This document shows positions 8,355-17,357 of a DNA stretch of 64,000 bases, piece after piece; the first letter of the stretch is position 1; every line of letters starts with the position of its first letter. The DNA is from Celeribacter baekdonensis B30. GTDB taxonomy: Bacteria; Pseudomonadota; Alphaproteobacteria; Rhodobacterales; Rhodobacteraceae. The stretch spans positions 42,386 through 106,385 of the forward strand of contig NZ_AMRK01000012.1 of assembly GCF_000299875.1 (NCBI RefSeq), in the 5' to 3' direction. Both the position numbers and the translations under genes were made by a program. The notes beneath the pieces were generated by a model, which made no database searches, had not been told where the DNA came from, and saw only the letters and a list, made by a program, of their open reading frames with translations.

Positions 8355-9634
8355 TCGGGATCGAAGGTGCCGTTATCGGTTTTGCTCTTTTGCTCGTTCT
8401 TCTGCTGATCGGCCTGCATATCGCCGTCGCATTGTTCAGCGTCGCCGTCTTGGGCGCATGGGTGTTCTTCGGAGACGCCATGTTCCGCCCCTTTGGCACG
8501 ATGATGTGGGGCACGCTCAACAACTTTCTTTTGGTCGCGATCCCGCTCTTTGTCTTCATGGGGGAGGTGCTAGTCCGCGGCGGGGTGACCGAGCGCATGT
8601 ATCGGGCCTTGTCGGATTGGCTGCGCCCTTTGCCGGGTGGGCTTCTCCACACCAATATCATCGCCTCCACGGTTTTCGCCGCGATCTCAGGCTCGTCGGT
8701 CGCAACAGCGGCAACCATCGGCACGGTCGCATTCCCGACCTTTCGCAAGCAGAACTATTCCGAGCGCTGGGTTGCGGGCACGGTGGCCTCCGGCGCCACC
8801 TTGGGCATCCTGATCCCACCGTCGATCAACCTGATCATCTATGGCGCGATCACCAACACCTCGATCGGCGCGTTGTTTATCGCCGGGATTGTGCCGGGGC
8901 TTATTCTGGCAGCACTGTTTATGGGGGTGATAGCTGTATGGAGCATCCTTGATCCGCGTATTGCCGGCCCGCACGGGAAACTGGCCCCATGGCCTGAACG
9001 TCGCAAACGGTTAAGCGACCTTCTCCCGCCGCTGGTCATTTTCATCGTCGTGATGGGCTCGATCTATGGTGGTTGGGCCACCCCGACCGAAGCGGCCGGT
9101 GTCGGCGTCGTCACCGCAATGTTGCTTGTTGCCCTCTATGGTCGGCTGAACTGGGCGATGCTGAAAGAGGCCATGCTGTCGACCGTGACCACCACAGCCA
9201 TGACGCTTCTGATCCTCGTCGCCGCCTTTTACATGAACTTCATTCTCGGCGTGCTGGGCGTGCCCCGCGTCGTGTCGGAGTTCGTCGCCGCCTTGGATGT
9301 GCAGCCGTTGGTCATGCTATTAATCCTCGTCTGTCTCTACCTGATACTCGGCTGTTTCCTTGATGCTCTGGCGATGATGATCGCGACCATTCCGATTGTC
9401 TGGCCGATCATGGAGCAACTCGGCTATTCGCCTGTTTGGTTCGGGATTTTCCTCGTCATGATGTGCGAATTGGCCCTGATCACGCCGCCCGTCGGGATGA
9501 ACCTCTACATCGTGCAAAGCGTGCGTGGACGCGGCCATGTTGGAACGGTGATTGCGGGCGTGCTCCCATTTCTCATATGCATCCTCGCTTTGGTCGCGCT
9601 TCTGGGCATTTTTCCGGGGCTCATCCTTGGATAA
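8351..9634 (+). CDS. TRAP transporter large permease, DctM family
   Basis: A 427-residue inner-membrane protein with about twelve hydrophobic segments. It shows DctM hallmarks: IPLFVFMGEVL in the first third, the SGSSVATAATIGTVAFP segment near residues 115-130, LGILIPPSINLIIYG near 155-170, and TPPVGMNLYIVQ near 380. It is the transport-active subunit that moves substrate with sodium. It is the last gene of the operon: a stretch of about 230 bases without a gene separates it from dnaE2, which faces it. I see no convincing intrinsic terminator, only a short direct repeat (ACCGATGGCGC twice at 9641-9662). Confidence 0.9.
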   Translation: MIGIEGAVIGFALLLVLLLIGLHIAVALFSVAVLGAWVFFGDAMFRPFGTMMWGTLNNFLLVAIPLFVFMGEVLVRGGVTERMYRALSDWLRPLPGGLLHTNIIASTVFAAISGSSVATAATIGTVAFPTFRKQNYSERWVAGTVASGATLGILIPPSINLIIYGAITNTSIGALFIAGIVPGLILAALFMGVIAVWSILDPRIAGPHGKLAPWPERRKRLSDLLPPLVIFIVVMGSIYGGWATPTEAAGVGVVTAMLLVALYGRLNWAMLKEAMLSTVTTTAMTLLILVAAFYMNFILGVLGVPRVVSEFVAALDVQPLVMLLILVCLYLILGCFLDALAMMIATIPIVWPIMEQLGYSPVWFGIFLVMMCELALITPPVGMNLYIVQSVRGRGHVGTVIAGVLPFLICILALVALLGIFPGLILG

Positions 9635-9865
9635 CGAGAACCGATGGCGCACCGATGGCGCAAAGAGGAATGTATGGGGAAGAATATCCGCTCAGGTGTC
9701 GCGGCAGAGTTTTTCAACACAATCCGCCCCTTTCAGAGGTTCTCGCGACTGCGGCGTAGAGCGAGCACTTACGGCGAAGGGTAGGGAGATCCGTGACGCG
9801 GCCCTTGGCCTACCGAGTAATGCTGGATGATGTCAGATTTGGGCCGCTTCCCCTATCCCACAATC

Positions 9866-12800
9866 TCAATGGAAATCCCGGCTCGGAAACAACCGCTTGG
9901 CCTGCTCCCTTGGATGACGCGCACGGGGAGGGTAACGTGGCGGTCGTGGCGCGTCGTCGGCTTGGGGTTGGGTGATGCCGATGGCGTCGTCGAGCGGGTG
10001 GCCCAGGTCTGAGAGCTTGTGCGACAGGTCTTCGATGTGATCCGCGATGAGATGCACGACGATGCCTTCGCGCTCCAATCGCCCGGTGACACGCAACAGC
10101 CGTCCGCCCATGACGATGCGGCGGAAACGCTCGTAGACCTTGGGCCAGACCACGATATTGCTGACGCCGGTCTCGTCTTCAAGCGTCAGAAAGATCACGC
10201 CCGAGGCTGTGCCGGGACGTTGCCGGGTGATGACGAGGCCGCAGACCGTGGTGCGGATGAGGGGCGCTGTGGGCAGGCGGTCGTGCGGCGTCAGGCCGGG
10301 GAGTGACGGGCGCAAAAGCTCCATCGGATGAGCGCGGAGTGTCAGGCGCAGGGCAACGTAATCCTCCACCACTTCCTCTCCCAAATGCATGTTGGGGAGG
10401 ATCACATCGGGTTCGCGAATGCCCTCACCATCGAGCGGATCTGAGAACAACGGCAGCGGTTTCGGGGCCCGGATCGCCCGGACCTGCCAAAGCGCATCGC
10501 GACGGGTCAGCCCCATGCCGATGAAGGCATCCGCCTCGGCCAGCCGCTCAAGCACGGAGGGCGCGACACCGGCGCGAAGCCAGACGCTTTCCGGGTCTTG
10601 GTAGCCATTGCCGCGCGCCGCTGTGATCCAACCCGCATCCTCTTCGCGAAAGCCTTTGATCTGGCGAAACCCGAGGCGCAGCGCCAATGCCCCGTCGGCG
10701 CGACGTTCCAGCAGGTTGTCCCACTCCGAATGGTTGACGCAAACGGGCCGCACCTCGACGCCGTGGTCGCGCACGTCGCGCACAATCTGGGCGGGGGCGT
10801 AAAATCCCATCGGCTGGGAGTTGAGCAAAGCACAGGCGAACACTGCCGGGTGATGGCATTTGAGCCAGGACGACACATAGGTCAGCATGGCAAAGGCCGC
10901 CGCGTGACTTTCTGGGAAACCGTAATCGGCGAAGCCCTCGATCTGGCCGAAACAGGCCATGGCGACCTCTTCGGAATACCCGTTGTCCCTCATGCCGCGC
11001 ACAAACCGGTCGCGATGCTCGCCAATGGTGCCCATGCGCCGGAAAGAGGCCAGCGAGCGGCGGAGTTTATCGGCCTCCTCCGCCGAATAGCCTGCGCCGA
11101 CGACGGCGATCTGCATCGCCTGTTCTTGAAACAGCGGCACGCCAAGTGTCTTACGCGTGACCTCTTCGAGCGCAGGGCCAAAGGGTTCGGGGGCCTCAAG
11201 TCCCTGACGCCGCCGGATATAGGGTTTGACCATGCCGCCTTGAATGGGGCCGGGGCGGACAATCGCGACCTCGATCACCAGATCGTAAAACGTGGCGGGC
11301 TTCATGCGCGGCAGGAAGTTCATTTGCGCCCGGCTTTCGACCTGAAACACCCCCACCGCATCGGCGCGTTGCAGCATCTCATAGGTCGTGCGGTCCTCTT
11401 GCGGCACGGTGTCGAGGGTGAGCCGCGTCTTCTCATGCGCGTCCAAAAGATCGAAGCTCTTGCGCAGACAGGTGAGCATCCCGAGGCTCAGAACATCGAC
11501 CTTGAGGATACCCAAGGCGTCGATGTCGTCCTTATCCCATTCGATCACCGTCCGGTTTTCCATCGCCGCGTTCTCGATGGGGCAAAGCTCGTCCAGACGT
11601 CCGCGCGTGATGATGAAACCGCCAACATGTTGTGAAAGGTGGCGCGGGAAACCGATGATCTCGCCGATGAGTTCAAGCGTCTGCGCCAGCCGTCGGTCCG
11701 TCGGATCGAGCCCCAGCGCCCGAACCCGGTCCATATCCGGCCCGGCGTTCGACATGCCCCAGATGTCACCCGACAGCCGCGCGGTGAGGTCCTGAGACAG
11801 GCCCATGACCTTGCCGACCTCCCGGATCGCGGCGCGGGTGCGGAAATGGATCACGGTGGCACAAAGCCCGGCGCGGTGGCGACCGTATTTCTCATAAATC
11901 CACTGGATCACCTCCTCGCGGCGCTCGTGTTCGAAATCCACGTCTATGTCGGGCGGTTCGCCCCGGTGGCGGGAGATGAAGCGCTCGAACACCATACCGA
12001 TCATGTCAGGCGACACGTCTGTGATGCCCAGAAGGTAACAGAGGATGGAATTGGCCGCCGAACCGCGCCCTTGACAGAGAATGCCGCGGGACCGCGCCTC
12101 CTGCACGATGTCATGCACGGTGAGGAAATAGGGCGCGTACTTGAGCTCGCCGATCAGGGACAGCTCCTTGTCCATCAACTGATGCACACGCTCGGACGCG
12201 CCATCGGAATAGCGACGGCGCAGCCCCTCGCGCGCCAGTCGGTCCAGCCGGTCCTGCGGCGCTTCGCCCTCCGACATCTCATCGGGGTATTCGTAACTCA
12301 GCTCCGAGAGGTCAAACCCACAGCGCGCGGCGATCTCCAACGTGCGTTTGAGCGCCGCCGGATGGTTGCGATAGAGCCGCGCCATGTCGGCGGCGCCTTT
12401 AAGACGGCGTTCGGCATTGGGCAGGGCGCGCGTGCCGATCCGGTCGATGGTCAATCCCTCGCGCAGACAGGTCAGCACATCCGCGAGTCTGCGCCGCCGC
12501 CCGTGATGCATCAGCACATCGCCCACCGCCACCATCGGGGTCGAACACCGCAGCGCCAGTGCGGCACAGGCTTTGAGCCACGCCTGATCGGAGCCGTCAT
12601 ATCGCGGCGCGGCGCCGAGAAAGACCTGACCGGGGTAACGGCGTTGGAGGGTTTGGAGGGCTGCTTGAGCGCGGGCCAGATTCTTGGGCGGCAGAGCGAT
12701 GAGGATCATCCCCTGACATCCGGCCTCCAGATCGCGCAGATCAAGATGGCACTCGGCCTTTTCCGCCCGTCGTTTGCCCAAGGTTAACAGCCGGGACAGC

Positions 12801-13213
12801 CGCTGATAGGCGGCGCGGTCTGTGGGCAGCGCAAGCCATTCCACGGGGCAATCGCGCAGAACGAGGCGGCTTCCGACGATGAGCTTCGGCAGCTTTGGAG
12901 TAAGCGGAGTGGGGAGGTCTTGCGGCGACCCAATCTCTTGTCGCGAACAGGGATCGACCCGATGGGACGACCGCACGCGAAGCTGTTCGGCGACCTCTTC
13001 GCGCAGTGTCTTGAGCGCGGAATAGGCCCGCACCACGCCCGCGAGCGTGTTGCGGTCGGTGATTGCGATGGCCTCAAGGCCCAGCTCTGCGGCGCGCAGC
13101 ATCAGCTCCTCGGGATGCGAGGCGCCTGTGAGGAAGGTAAAGTTCGAGGTGATGCAAAGCTCGGCATAAGAGGCGGGCTGGGGATGAGTATTTGGACTGC
13201 AATGAAGGCTCAT
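9866..13213 (-). CDS. dnaE2: Error-prone DNA polymerase III alpha subunit, DnaE2/ImuC
   Basis: A 1115-residue polymerase of the DnaE2 (ImuC) branch, which carries out SOS-induced translesion synthesis with ImuA and ImuB. The N-terminal PHP domain begins AELCITSNFTFLTGASHPEE. The polymerase core has GRGSAANSILCYLLGIT and PPDIDVDFEHERR, carrying the catalytic aspartates, followed by SQHVGGFIITRG. A C-terminal OB-fold region includes VSNIVVWPKVYERFR. The ORF extends upstream to 13324, but the ATG at 13213 overlaps the imuB stop by four bases and gives the normal DnaE2 N-terminus. It is last in the imuA-imuB-dnaE2 operon and so under the LexA box at 15163-15177. Confidence 0.93.
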   Translation of the reverse strand: MSLHCSPNTHPQPASYAELCITSNFTFLTGASHPEELMLRAAELGLEAIAITDRNTLAGVVRAYSALKTLREEVAEQLRVRSSHRVDPCSRQEIGSPQDLPTPLTPKLPKLIVGSRLVLRDCPVEWLALPTDRAAYQRLSRLLTLGKRRAEKAECHLDLRDLEAGCQGMILIALPPKNLARAQAALQTLQRRYPGQVFLGAAPRYDGSDQAWLKACAALALRCSTPMVAVGDVLMHHGRRRRLADVLTCLREGLTIDRIGTRALPNAERRLKGAADMARLYRNHPAALKRTLEIAARCGFDLSELSYEYPDEMSEGEAPQDRLDRLAREGLRRRYSDGASERVHQLMDKELSLIGELKYAPYFLTVHDIVQEARSRGILCQGRGSAANSILCYLLGITDVSPDMIGMVFERFISRHRGEPPDIDVDFEHERREEVIQWIYEKYGRHRAGLCATVIHFRTRAAIREVGKVMGLSQDLTARLSGDIWGMSNAGPDMDRVRALGLDPTDRRLAQTLELIGEIIGFPRHLSQHVGGFIITRGRLDELCPIENAAMENRTVIEWDKDDIDALGILKVDVLSLGMLTCLRKSFDLLDAHEKTRLTLDTVPQEDRTTYEMLQRADAVGVFQVESRAQMNFLPRMKPATFYDLVIEVAIVRPGPIQGGMVKPYIRRRQGLEAPEPFGPALEEVTRKTLGVPLFQEQAMQIAVVGAGYSAEEADKLRRSLASFRRMGTIGEHRDRFVRGMRDNGYSEEVAMACFGQIEGFADYGFPESHAAAFAMLTYVSSWLKCHHPAVFACALLNSQPMGFYAPAQIVRDVRDHGVEVRPVCVNHSEWDNLLERRADGALALRLGFRQIKGFREEDAGWITAARGNGYQDPESVWLRAGVAPSVLERLAEADAFIGMGLTRRDALWQVRAIRAPKPLPLFSDPLDGEGIREPDVILPNMHLGEEVVEDYVALRLTLRAHPMELLRPSLPGLTPHDRLPTAPLIRTTVCGLVITRQRPGTASGVIFLTLEDETGVSNIVVWPKVYERFRRIVMGGRLLRVTGRLEREGIVVHLIADHIEDLSHKLSDLGHPLDDAIGITQPQADDAPRPPRYPPRARHPREQAKRLFPSRDFH

Positions 13214-14673
13214 GCGAATTCCCCCTGCACGAACCAGCCGGGGTTTTGCGGCGTGTGATAAAGCCAAAGTCGACGGCCTTCGCGGGTCTCGATCCGCCAG
13301 TAATCGCGCACGCCCGAACGCCACGCCTCATCCGGCAGCCACCATTCCGGTGCGATGCGTTCGGGGCCGATGGCGCGCCCGGTGGTGAGCGACATGCGGC
13401 GCCAGCGAAACCGCACAGGCGGCTCCGCGCTGTATCCTGCAATCGGTTCCGGTGGAAACAGGTGCAGGGGACGCGGGCGCAGGTAGGACCATGCGCTGTC
13501 GGGTGTGCTGAAGGCGGCGGGGGCGATGGCAAAGCTGCGCTCCGGGATGTGGCTGTCGGCGGGGAGGAAGCGTTGTACGTTGTCCAATCCGATGCGGGTA
13601 CCGATGCGGGTGATCAGGTCGTTGAGCTGATCAGGGGAGGTTTGCGCGCTGCCGATCTGTTGCACGGGGAGCGGTTCGACCTGTGTGGCCTCAAGCCGGA
13701 TCTGGTCAATGCCAAAGCCCGCGTCCACGTCCTCCACGCCACGTTCGAACAGGGGCAAAATCCGGTGCGGGTCCCGCATGGGGGCGGCAAGGCGCAGCTC
13801 GACTTGTTGGCTGCCCTGATCGACCCGGCGCAGGGTGAGGGTCAGGCGACGCGCGCCCATTTCATGACGGTTGAGCTTATCGCAGAGCGGGGTCAGAAGT
13901 CGGGCGGTGAGGCCCATCACGTCCTCTGTCAGACCGACGGGCTCGGGCAGGCTTATGCGTGTCGCAAAGCTTGGCGGTTCGCTTTCGGGCATGACGGGTT
14001 CGGGGATCGACCCCATGGCTTGATCAAGATGGAGCAGCAGATCAGGGCCGAACCGACGGGCCAAGGGGGCGCGGGCGGCCTCCGCCAGATCGCCAATGCT
14101 GCGCAGGCCAAGACGTTGCAGGGCAGTGACGGTGGTGTCTTCAAGACGGAGCGCGGCCACCGGCAGATCGGTGAGGGCTTCCTCTCCCGCGCCATAATGC
14201 GCATAGGCCCAAGCCGCACCTCGGGTCTCGGCGCAGCCCAAACGGAGCGTCAGTCCGGCGCGCATCGCGCGGCTCTGAATATCCGCCAGCATCTCCGCTT
14301 CGCCGCCCCAAAGATGGGTCGATCCGGTGACATCCAGCACCAGCCCATCCACACCATCGCGTCCGACCCACGGACAATAGTGCGTCGCCCAGCGGCGCAG
14401 CGTGGCCAGGAAGCGGGCGTCGAGATCGGGGCGCGCGGGCTGACTGATCAGATCGGGGCAAAAGGCGCGGGCATCGGCGAAGCTCATGCCGCGCGTCAGG
14501 CCGAGCCGTTCGGCGGTCTCGTTGAGACAATAAATCCGTTCGGTGTTGTTCGACTTAAGCGTGATCGCGAAAGGACCATCGACAGGACGTGCGCGCAGAA
14601 CCCGGTCACTCGCGAACCGGGGAAACCACATGCACACGACGCGCTTTTTGATCCCATCGAACATTCCAGGCAC
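13210..14673 (-). CDS. imuB: ImuB, Y-family-polymerase-like mutasome protein
   Basis: A 487-residue protein of the Y-family polymerase fold. ImuB-type proteins lack polymerase activity and bridge DnaE2 to the beta clamp. The N-terminus reads VVCMWFPRFASDRV, in place of the acidic metal-binding motif of active Y-family enzymes. LVLDVTGSTHLWGGE near residue 120 is the usual ImuB version of the second active-site block. The GTG at 14673 has an AGGA site seven bases upstream; an ATG nine bases later (14664) is the alternative. The start overlaps the imuA 3' end by 68 bases, a large overlap, and the stop overlaps dnaE2. Confidence 0.9.
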   Translation of the reverse strand: MPGMFDGIKKRVVCMWFPRFASDRVLRARPVDGPFAITLKSNNTERIYCLNETAERLGLTRGMSFADARAFCPDLISQPARPDLDARFLATLRRWATHYCPWVGRDGVDGLVLDVTGSTHLWGGEAEMLADIQSRAMRAGLTLRLGCAETRGAAWAYAHYGAGEEALTDLPVAALRLEDTTVTALQRLGLRSIGDLAEAARAPLARRFGPDLLLHLDQAMGSIPEPVMPESEPPSFATRISLPEPVGLTEDVMGLTARLLTPLCDKLNRHEMGARRLTLTLRRVDQGSQQVELRLAAPMRDPHRILPLFERGVEDVDAGFGIDQIRLEATQVEPLPVQQIGSAQTSPDQLNDLITRIGTRIGLDNVQRFLPADSHIPERSFAIAPAAFSTPDSAWSYLRPRPLHLFPPEPIAGYSAEPPVRFRWRRMSLTTGRAIGPERIAPEWWLPDEAWRSGVRDYWRIETREGRRLWLYHTPQNPGWFVQGEFA

Positions 14674-15157
14674 CCAATGTTCCTGATTTGTTCCTTTTAA
14701 TTTCCCATCGCATCAGAGTCGAGTCTTCCTCTGCGGCATCGAAGACCGGCGTGGCTCGCCAACGGGTGTCGGTCGCATTGGACCCCATGCCTTCGGGAAT
14801 GATACAGAGCCCCGTGGTGCCGCCCGCCTTGGCCGCGAGTTGCAACCGCCGTCCCTCGCGCAGGTTCAGCGGACGGGTGATCTCGAGGACGACAAAGGGC
14901 AGCGCGCCGTCTTTGAGCGCTTCTTCGGCCACGGCCAGCGCATCGGTCTGATCCTTGGGGCGGGCCAGCAACAGAAGGGCCGGGTCGAACATCGGCAATA
15001 GCCCCTGCGGGGTGAGCGTGTCCGACAGCCAGCTTTCCCTGATCCACAGGCATGCCCCCGCAGCGGCCATGGCGGCAAAGCTCATGGAACCGGGGCCATA
15101 GACCTCATGAACCCGCGCACGGCGCAAGGGGAAGACAGTGTGAAAATCGACTCGCAT
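14606..15157 (-). CDS. imuA: ImuA-family SOS mutasome protein
   Basis: A 183-residue protein related to ImuA (a distant RecA/SulA-like fold), which is required for DnaE2-dependent mutagenesis. The family-like RVHEVYGPGSMSFAAM segment is near the N-terminus, LLLLARPKDQTDAL is mid-protein, and the end LGAWNVRWDQKARR matches the usual ImuA tail. The frame is open to 15280, but the ATG at 15157 gives a sensible N-terminus and lies directly after a LexA box. That leaves almost no room for a ribosome site, so translation may be leaderless, or the true start may be slightly downstream. The 3' end overlaps imuB by 68 bases. Confidence 0.8.
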   Translation of the reverse strand: MRVDFHTVFPLRRARVHEVYGPGSMSFAAMAAAGACLWIRESWLSDTLTPQGLLPMFDPALLLLARPKDQTDALAVAEEALKDGALPFVVLEITRPLNLREGRRLQLAAKAGGTTGLCIIPEGMGSNATDTRWRATPVFDAAEEDSTLMRWEIKRNKSGTLGAWNVRWDQKARRVHVVSPVRE

Positions 15158-15162
15158 AATGG

Positions 15163-15177
15163 GAACGTAGCAAGAAC
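15163..15177 (-). promoter_or_regulatory. LexA (SOS) box upstream of imuA
   Basis: On the minus strand this reads GTTC-N7-GTTC (plus strand GAAC at 15163-15166 and 15174-15177). This is the exact alphaproteobacterial LexA operator consensus. It ends five bases before the imuA ATG, so LexA bound here would block the promoter of the whole imuA-imuB-dnaE2 operon. Match and position are seen directly; LexA control is established for this operon in other alphaproteobacteria. Confidence 0.85.
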
Positions 15178-15359
15178 ATCGGCGTGCGGCAATCAGGCTG
15201 CGATGGGAAGCGATGTCCAACATATAGATCGGCGTCAAACAGAGCTGACACATCCCGGCACACATGGTACGCAGACCCATGACTTAGATTTCCATCTCGC
15301 TCGCACGCCAACACGGACTTCTCCGTGACCAGTGTCGTGTGCCGATGAAAGGAAAATCT

Positions 15360-15644
15360 ATGGATCGTTCTAAGCTTCCCCACCTCCAAGGCCGTCGTTT
15401 CGATATTGAGACACTGCAATACGACGCGTTGAGATTGGCGCGACAGGCGGACAAAGGGCCGACGTTTTTGCGTCACCATGGTAGGATTGCCTATGTCGTC
15501 ATGACAGAAGACATCTTCGATCAACTCTGGCCCGATCCGCGCAGAGCGTGGAGCGTTGATGAAATGCCGCTGCACATTCTCCAGCTTTTAGAGCAGAGCT
15601 TGCAGGACGGGTTGTCGTCGAGACCGGAAGTTTCAGATATTTAA
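15360..15644 (+). CDS. Small uncharacterised protein, weak resemblance to Phd/YefM-type antitoxins
   Basis: A 94-residue protein that I do not recognise with confidence. The start is set by an AAAGGA ribosome site seven bases before the ATG at 15360. The central stretch GPTFLRHHGRIAYVVMTEDIFDQLW has the strand-turn-strand-helix pattern of Phd/YefM antitoxins, in which a hairpin with a Gly is followed by a short acidic helix. No toxin gene is apparent next to it. The following frame(s) up to 16049 are co-directional and may belong to the same unit. The gene looks real from its codon pattern and ribosome site. Confidence 0.55.
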   Translation: MDRSKLPHLQGRRFDIETLQYDALRLARQADKGPTFLRHHGRIAYVVMTEDIFDQLWPDPRRAWSVDEMPLHILQLLEQSLQDGLSSRPEVSDI

Positions 15645-15656
15645 GGCTCATATGTA

Positions 15657-16049
15657 ATGAATGTGACGCCGAAGTGGCGCATGTCGCGGACCTCACCGGT
15701 ATCGCGTTCGACGCACGGCGTTTCGATACTCCGTTCCTCGATGGGAACGGCTGGTTTCGGCTTGGCTTGTGTCGTAAGCGATAATCGCGCAGGTCTGCGC
15801 AACGGTCCGGTGAAAACGGCGCTTTTGGGAGCGGGGGCTCAGGTGGTCGATGTCAGAGCGTATCGCTTGGGCGACACGCCCTTCGTCGAACGGATGTGGA
15901 GCACGATGGAAAGCCAGGTCATCAATTTGCTTCATGGCTACACGGGGCGTAAGGCGGGCCATCTCAAGGGGGACGATGCCAAGAAAAACGTGGTGATCTT
16001 GCGCGAGGACCTCTTTCGCCTGATCACGCGCTATCTGATCGTCGAATAA
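15657..16049 (+). pseudogene. Uncharacterised coding region, probably frame-disrupted in its 5' half
   Basis: The second half (about 15790-16049) has strong coding codon bias and encodes a mixed alpha/beta C-terminus including VINLLHGYTGRKAGHL and VILREDLFRLITRYLIVE. The first half of this frame is Ser/Arg-rich and reads like a shadow. The other forward frame (about 15647-15784) has better coding character there, with a CNECD motif and ADLTGIAFDARRFDTP, and then stops. This fits either two small adjacent genes or one gene split by a frameshift near 15775-15790. I recognise no family. The minus-strand ORF over this region is taken as a shadow. Confidence 0.4.
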
Positions 16050-16079
16050 ACTCGGGCCTATTCAGACAGTGTCAAAACG

Positions 16080-16100
16080 TATGGAAAATTAGAATTTCCA
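16080..16100. promoter_or_regulatory. Short inverted repeat in the AT-rich leader of the surface-protein operon
   Basis: ATGGAAA and TTTCCAT form a 7-base inverted repeat separated by seven bases. It lies in the unusually AT-rich 225-base region (16050-16274) before the first gene of the HfaB-type operon. It could be an operator or a weak hairpin. Only the symmetry is seen. Confidence 0.3.
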
Positions 16101-16274
16101 TAAGAGTGAAACTTTAGATTCCGAAATAATCTCAAAGTTAAACAAAAACTTAATTCGGGCAGAGATGACAATCTAACGCGCTATTTTTAATCTTAAGAAC
16201 ATCCCTTTACGCGAATGTGTTCCGGTCTCTTCCTGCGTGGTGTCGTAGCCTGACGGAAACGCGTGGAGAATATC

Positions 16275-16829
16275 ATGAACATCCGACTTAGTGCCATAAT
16301 TTTGGCGATTCCAACGCTTTCTGCGTGTGGACAGAGCTTGAGCCTGACCATGCAGGATCCGTACTGCATAGCCGATAAGGCAGGGAAATCAGTCGAAGAC
16401 TCCTTCTTTGTCGTCGATGGCGAATACTATGTTTTGAGCGACACCTATGTCGCGTCGAATGGCAAAATGACACAATATCCGGACGAATGCCCAGTAACGA
16501 ATTTCTACGTCGTGCCGGCGGTGCGCCTTTCCGATGGCAGCGTGCGGTCTACGCAAAGTGTTCCAAACAATATTCCAGCACCGGCTGGCACTCCAGAGAT
16601 TGTTGCTGAGAGCGCAGAAGCAGGAACCGCACAGGCGTCCGAAGTGGTTTCTGGTGGGACAGTGGCGCAGAGTGCAAGTACCGGAAACGTGTCTGTATCT
16701 GAAGTGAGTATGGAAGATGCGCCCAATGACACTGGAAAGGACGGAGACGACGCAGCTGTGACGGCGGGCAGCATCACGATCCACCGTGATGGTAGCGTTA
16801 CAACGCCCAATCTTGGGCGCGTAAAATGA
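16275..16829 (+). CDS. Predicted lipoprotein, first gene of the HfaB/CsgG-type surface operon
   Basis: A 184-residue protein with a lipoprotein signal: a basic start, a hydrophobic segment and a lipobox LSAC with Cys at about residue 18. The mature N-terminal part contains paired cysteines (DPYCIADKAG and DECPVTNFY) around an FFVVDGEYYVLSDTYV strand-rich segment. The C-terminal half is a low-complexity linker rich in Ala, Ser, Val and Thr. The ATG at 16275 is chosen because GTGGAGAA sits just upstream and serves as the ribosome site. Its stop overlaps the next gene by four bases. I recognise no named family. Position suggests an outer-membrane accessory or anchor for the fibre-type proteins that follow. 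Confidence 0.7.
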   Translation: MNIRLSAIILAIPTLSACGQSLSLTMQDPYCIADKAGKSVEDSFFVVDGEYYVLSDTYVASNGKMTQYPDECPVTNFYVVPAVRLSDGSVRSTQSVPNNIPAPAGTPEIVAESAEAGTAQASEVVSGGTVAQSASTGNVSVSEVSMEDAPNDTGKDGDDAAVTAGSITIHRDGSVTTPNLGRVK

Positions 16830-17338
16830 AACAACTCGTTCTCGGCCTTTCTCTGCTTCCATGTCTCGCATGGGGCCAAACCTATAGTACGTCTGGACAG
16901 AATTGGTCGGGAAGCTATGCGTTTCCGAGCGCATCAGACCGTAGCCTCGTGTTGCAGCAAGCGCAGGTGATCAACGACGCCGAAAACCCGACGGCTGCGG
17001 CACAAACGAACTACTACATTACAAACGATAACCGCACTGGCTACGTTGAGGTGACAACGGATGGTGATGTCACGACCGATTTGCAGATTGGTGACGAAAT
17101 CGGCCAGCAGACCTATGCTGTTGGATCTCTAAACACCGGCACGACGGAGGTGTCGGTGGAGGGCGATGGCAACATCATTACCGCAGACAACACGGCCGAC
17201 AACAGCGGCTGTATTGATGCGTCTATCTTGTCATCCTTGCAGACTCCTGAAGGCGACGCCGCAACGGATGTGTCGTCTCTTTCGGTCCTTGATCTTGCCG
17301 ATGCGCTCGCTGCTTTTGCAGCGGGAAAATGTAATTGA
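16826..17338 (+). CDS. Secreted HfaA-like (curlin-type) surface protein
   Basis: A 170-residue exported protein with a signal peptide ending near LAWGQ. The mature chain is rich in Thr, Asn, Gly, Asp and Gln. Its centre, QTYAVGSLNTGTTEVSVEG followed by a GNII stretch, resembles the strand-turn repeats of curlin and holdfast-anchor HfaA proteins. A Cys pair lies near the C-terminus. It precedes an HfaB/CsgG-type secretion lipoprotein by 19 bases, as hfaA precedes hfaB in Caulobacter. The TYAVGSLNTG motif recurs in three other proteins of this window. HfaA-like is inferred from composition, motif and context rather than clear homology. Confidence 0.6.
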   Translation: MKQLVLGLSLLPCLAWGQTYSTSGQNWSGSYAFPSASDRSLVLQQAQVINDAENPTAAAQTNYYITNDNRTGYVEVTTDGDVTTDLQIGDEIGQQTYAVGSLNTGTTEVSVEGDGNIITADNTADNSGCIDASILSSLQTPEGDAATDVSSLSVLDLADALAAFAAGKCN

Positions 17339-17357
17339 TCTTGTGTTTGGGGGCTAC

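Noticed and set aside
9641..9662. Short direct repeat (ACCGATGGCGC twice) after dctM
   Set aside because: Only two 11-base copies with no flanking structure; likely chance or slippage, not a mobile-element or attachment site.
10598..12787. Two long plus-strand frames inside dnaE2
   Set aside because: Antisense to the polymerase, His/Arg-rich, no domain resemblance.
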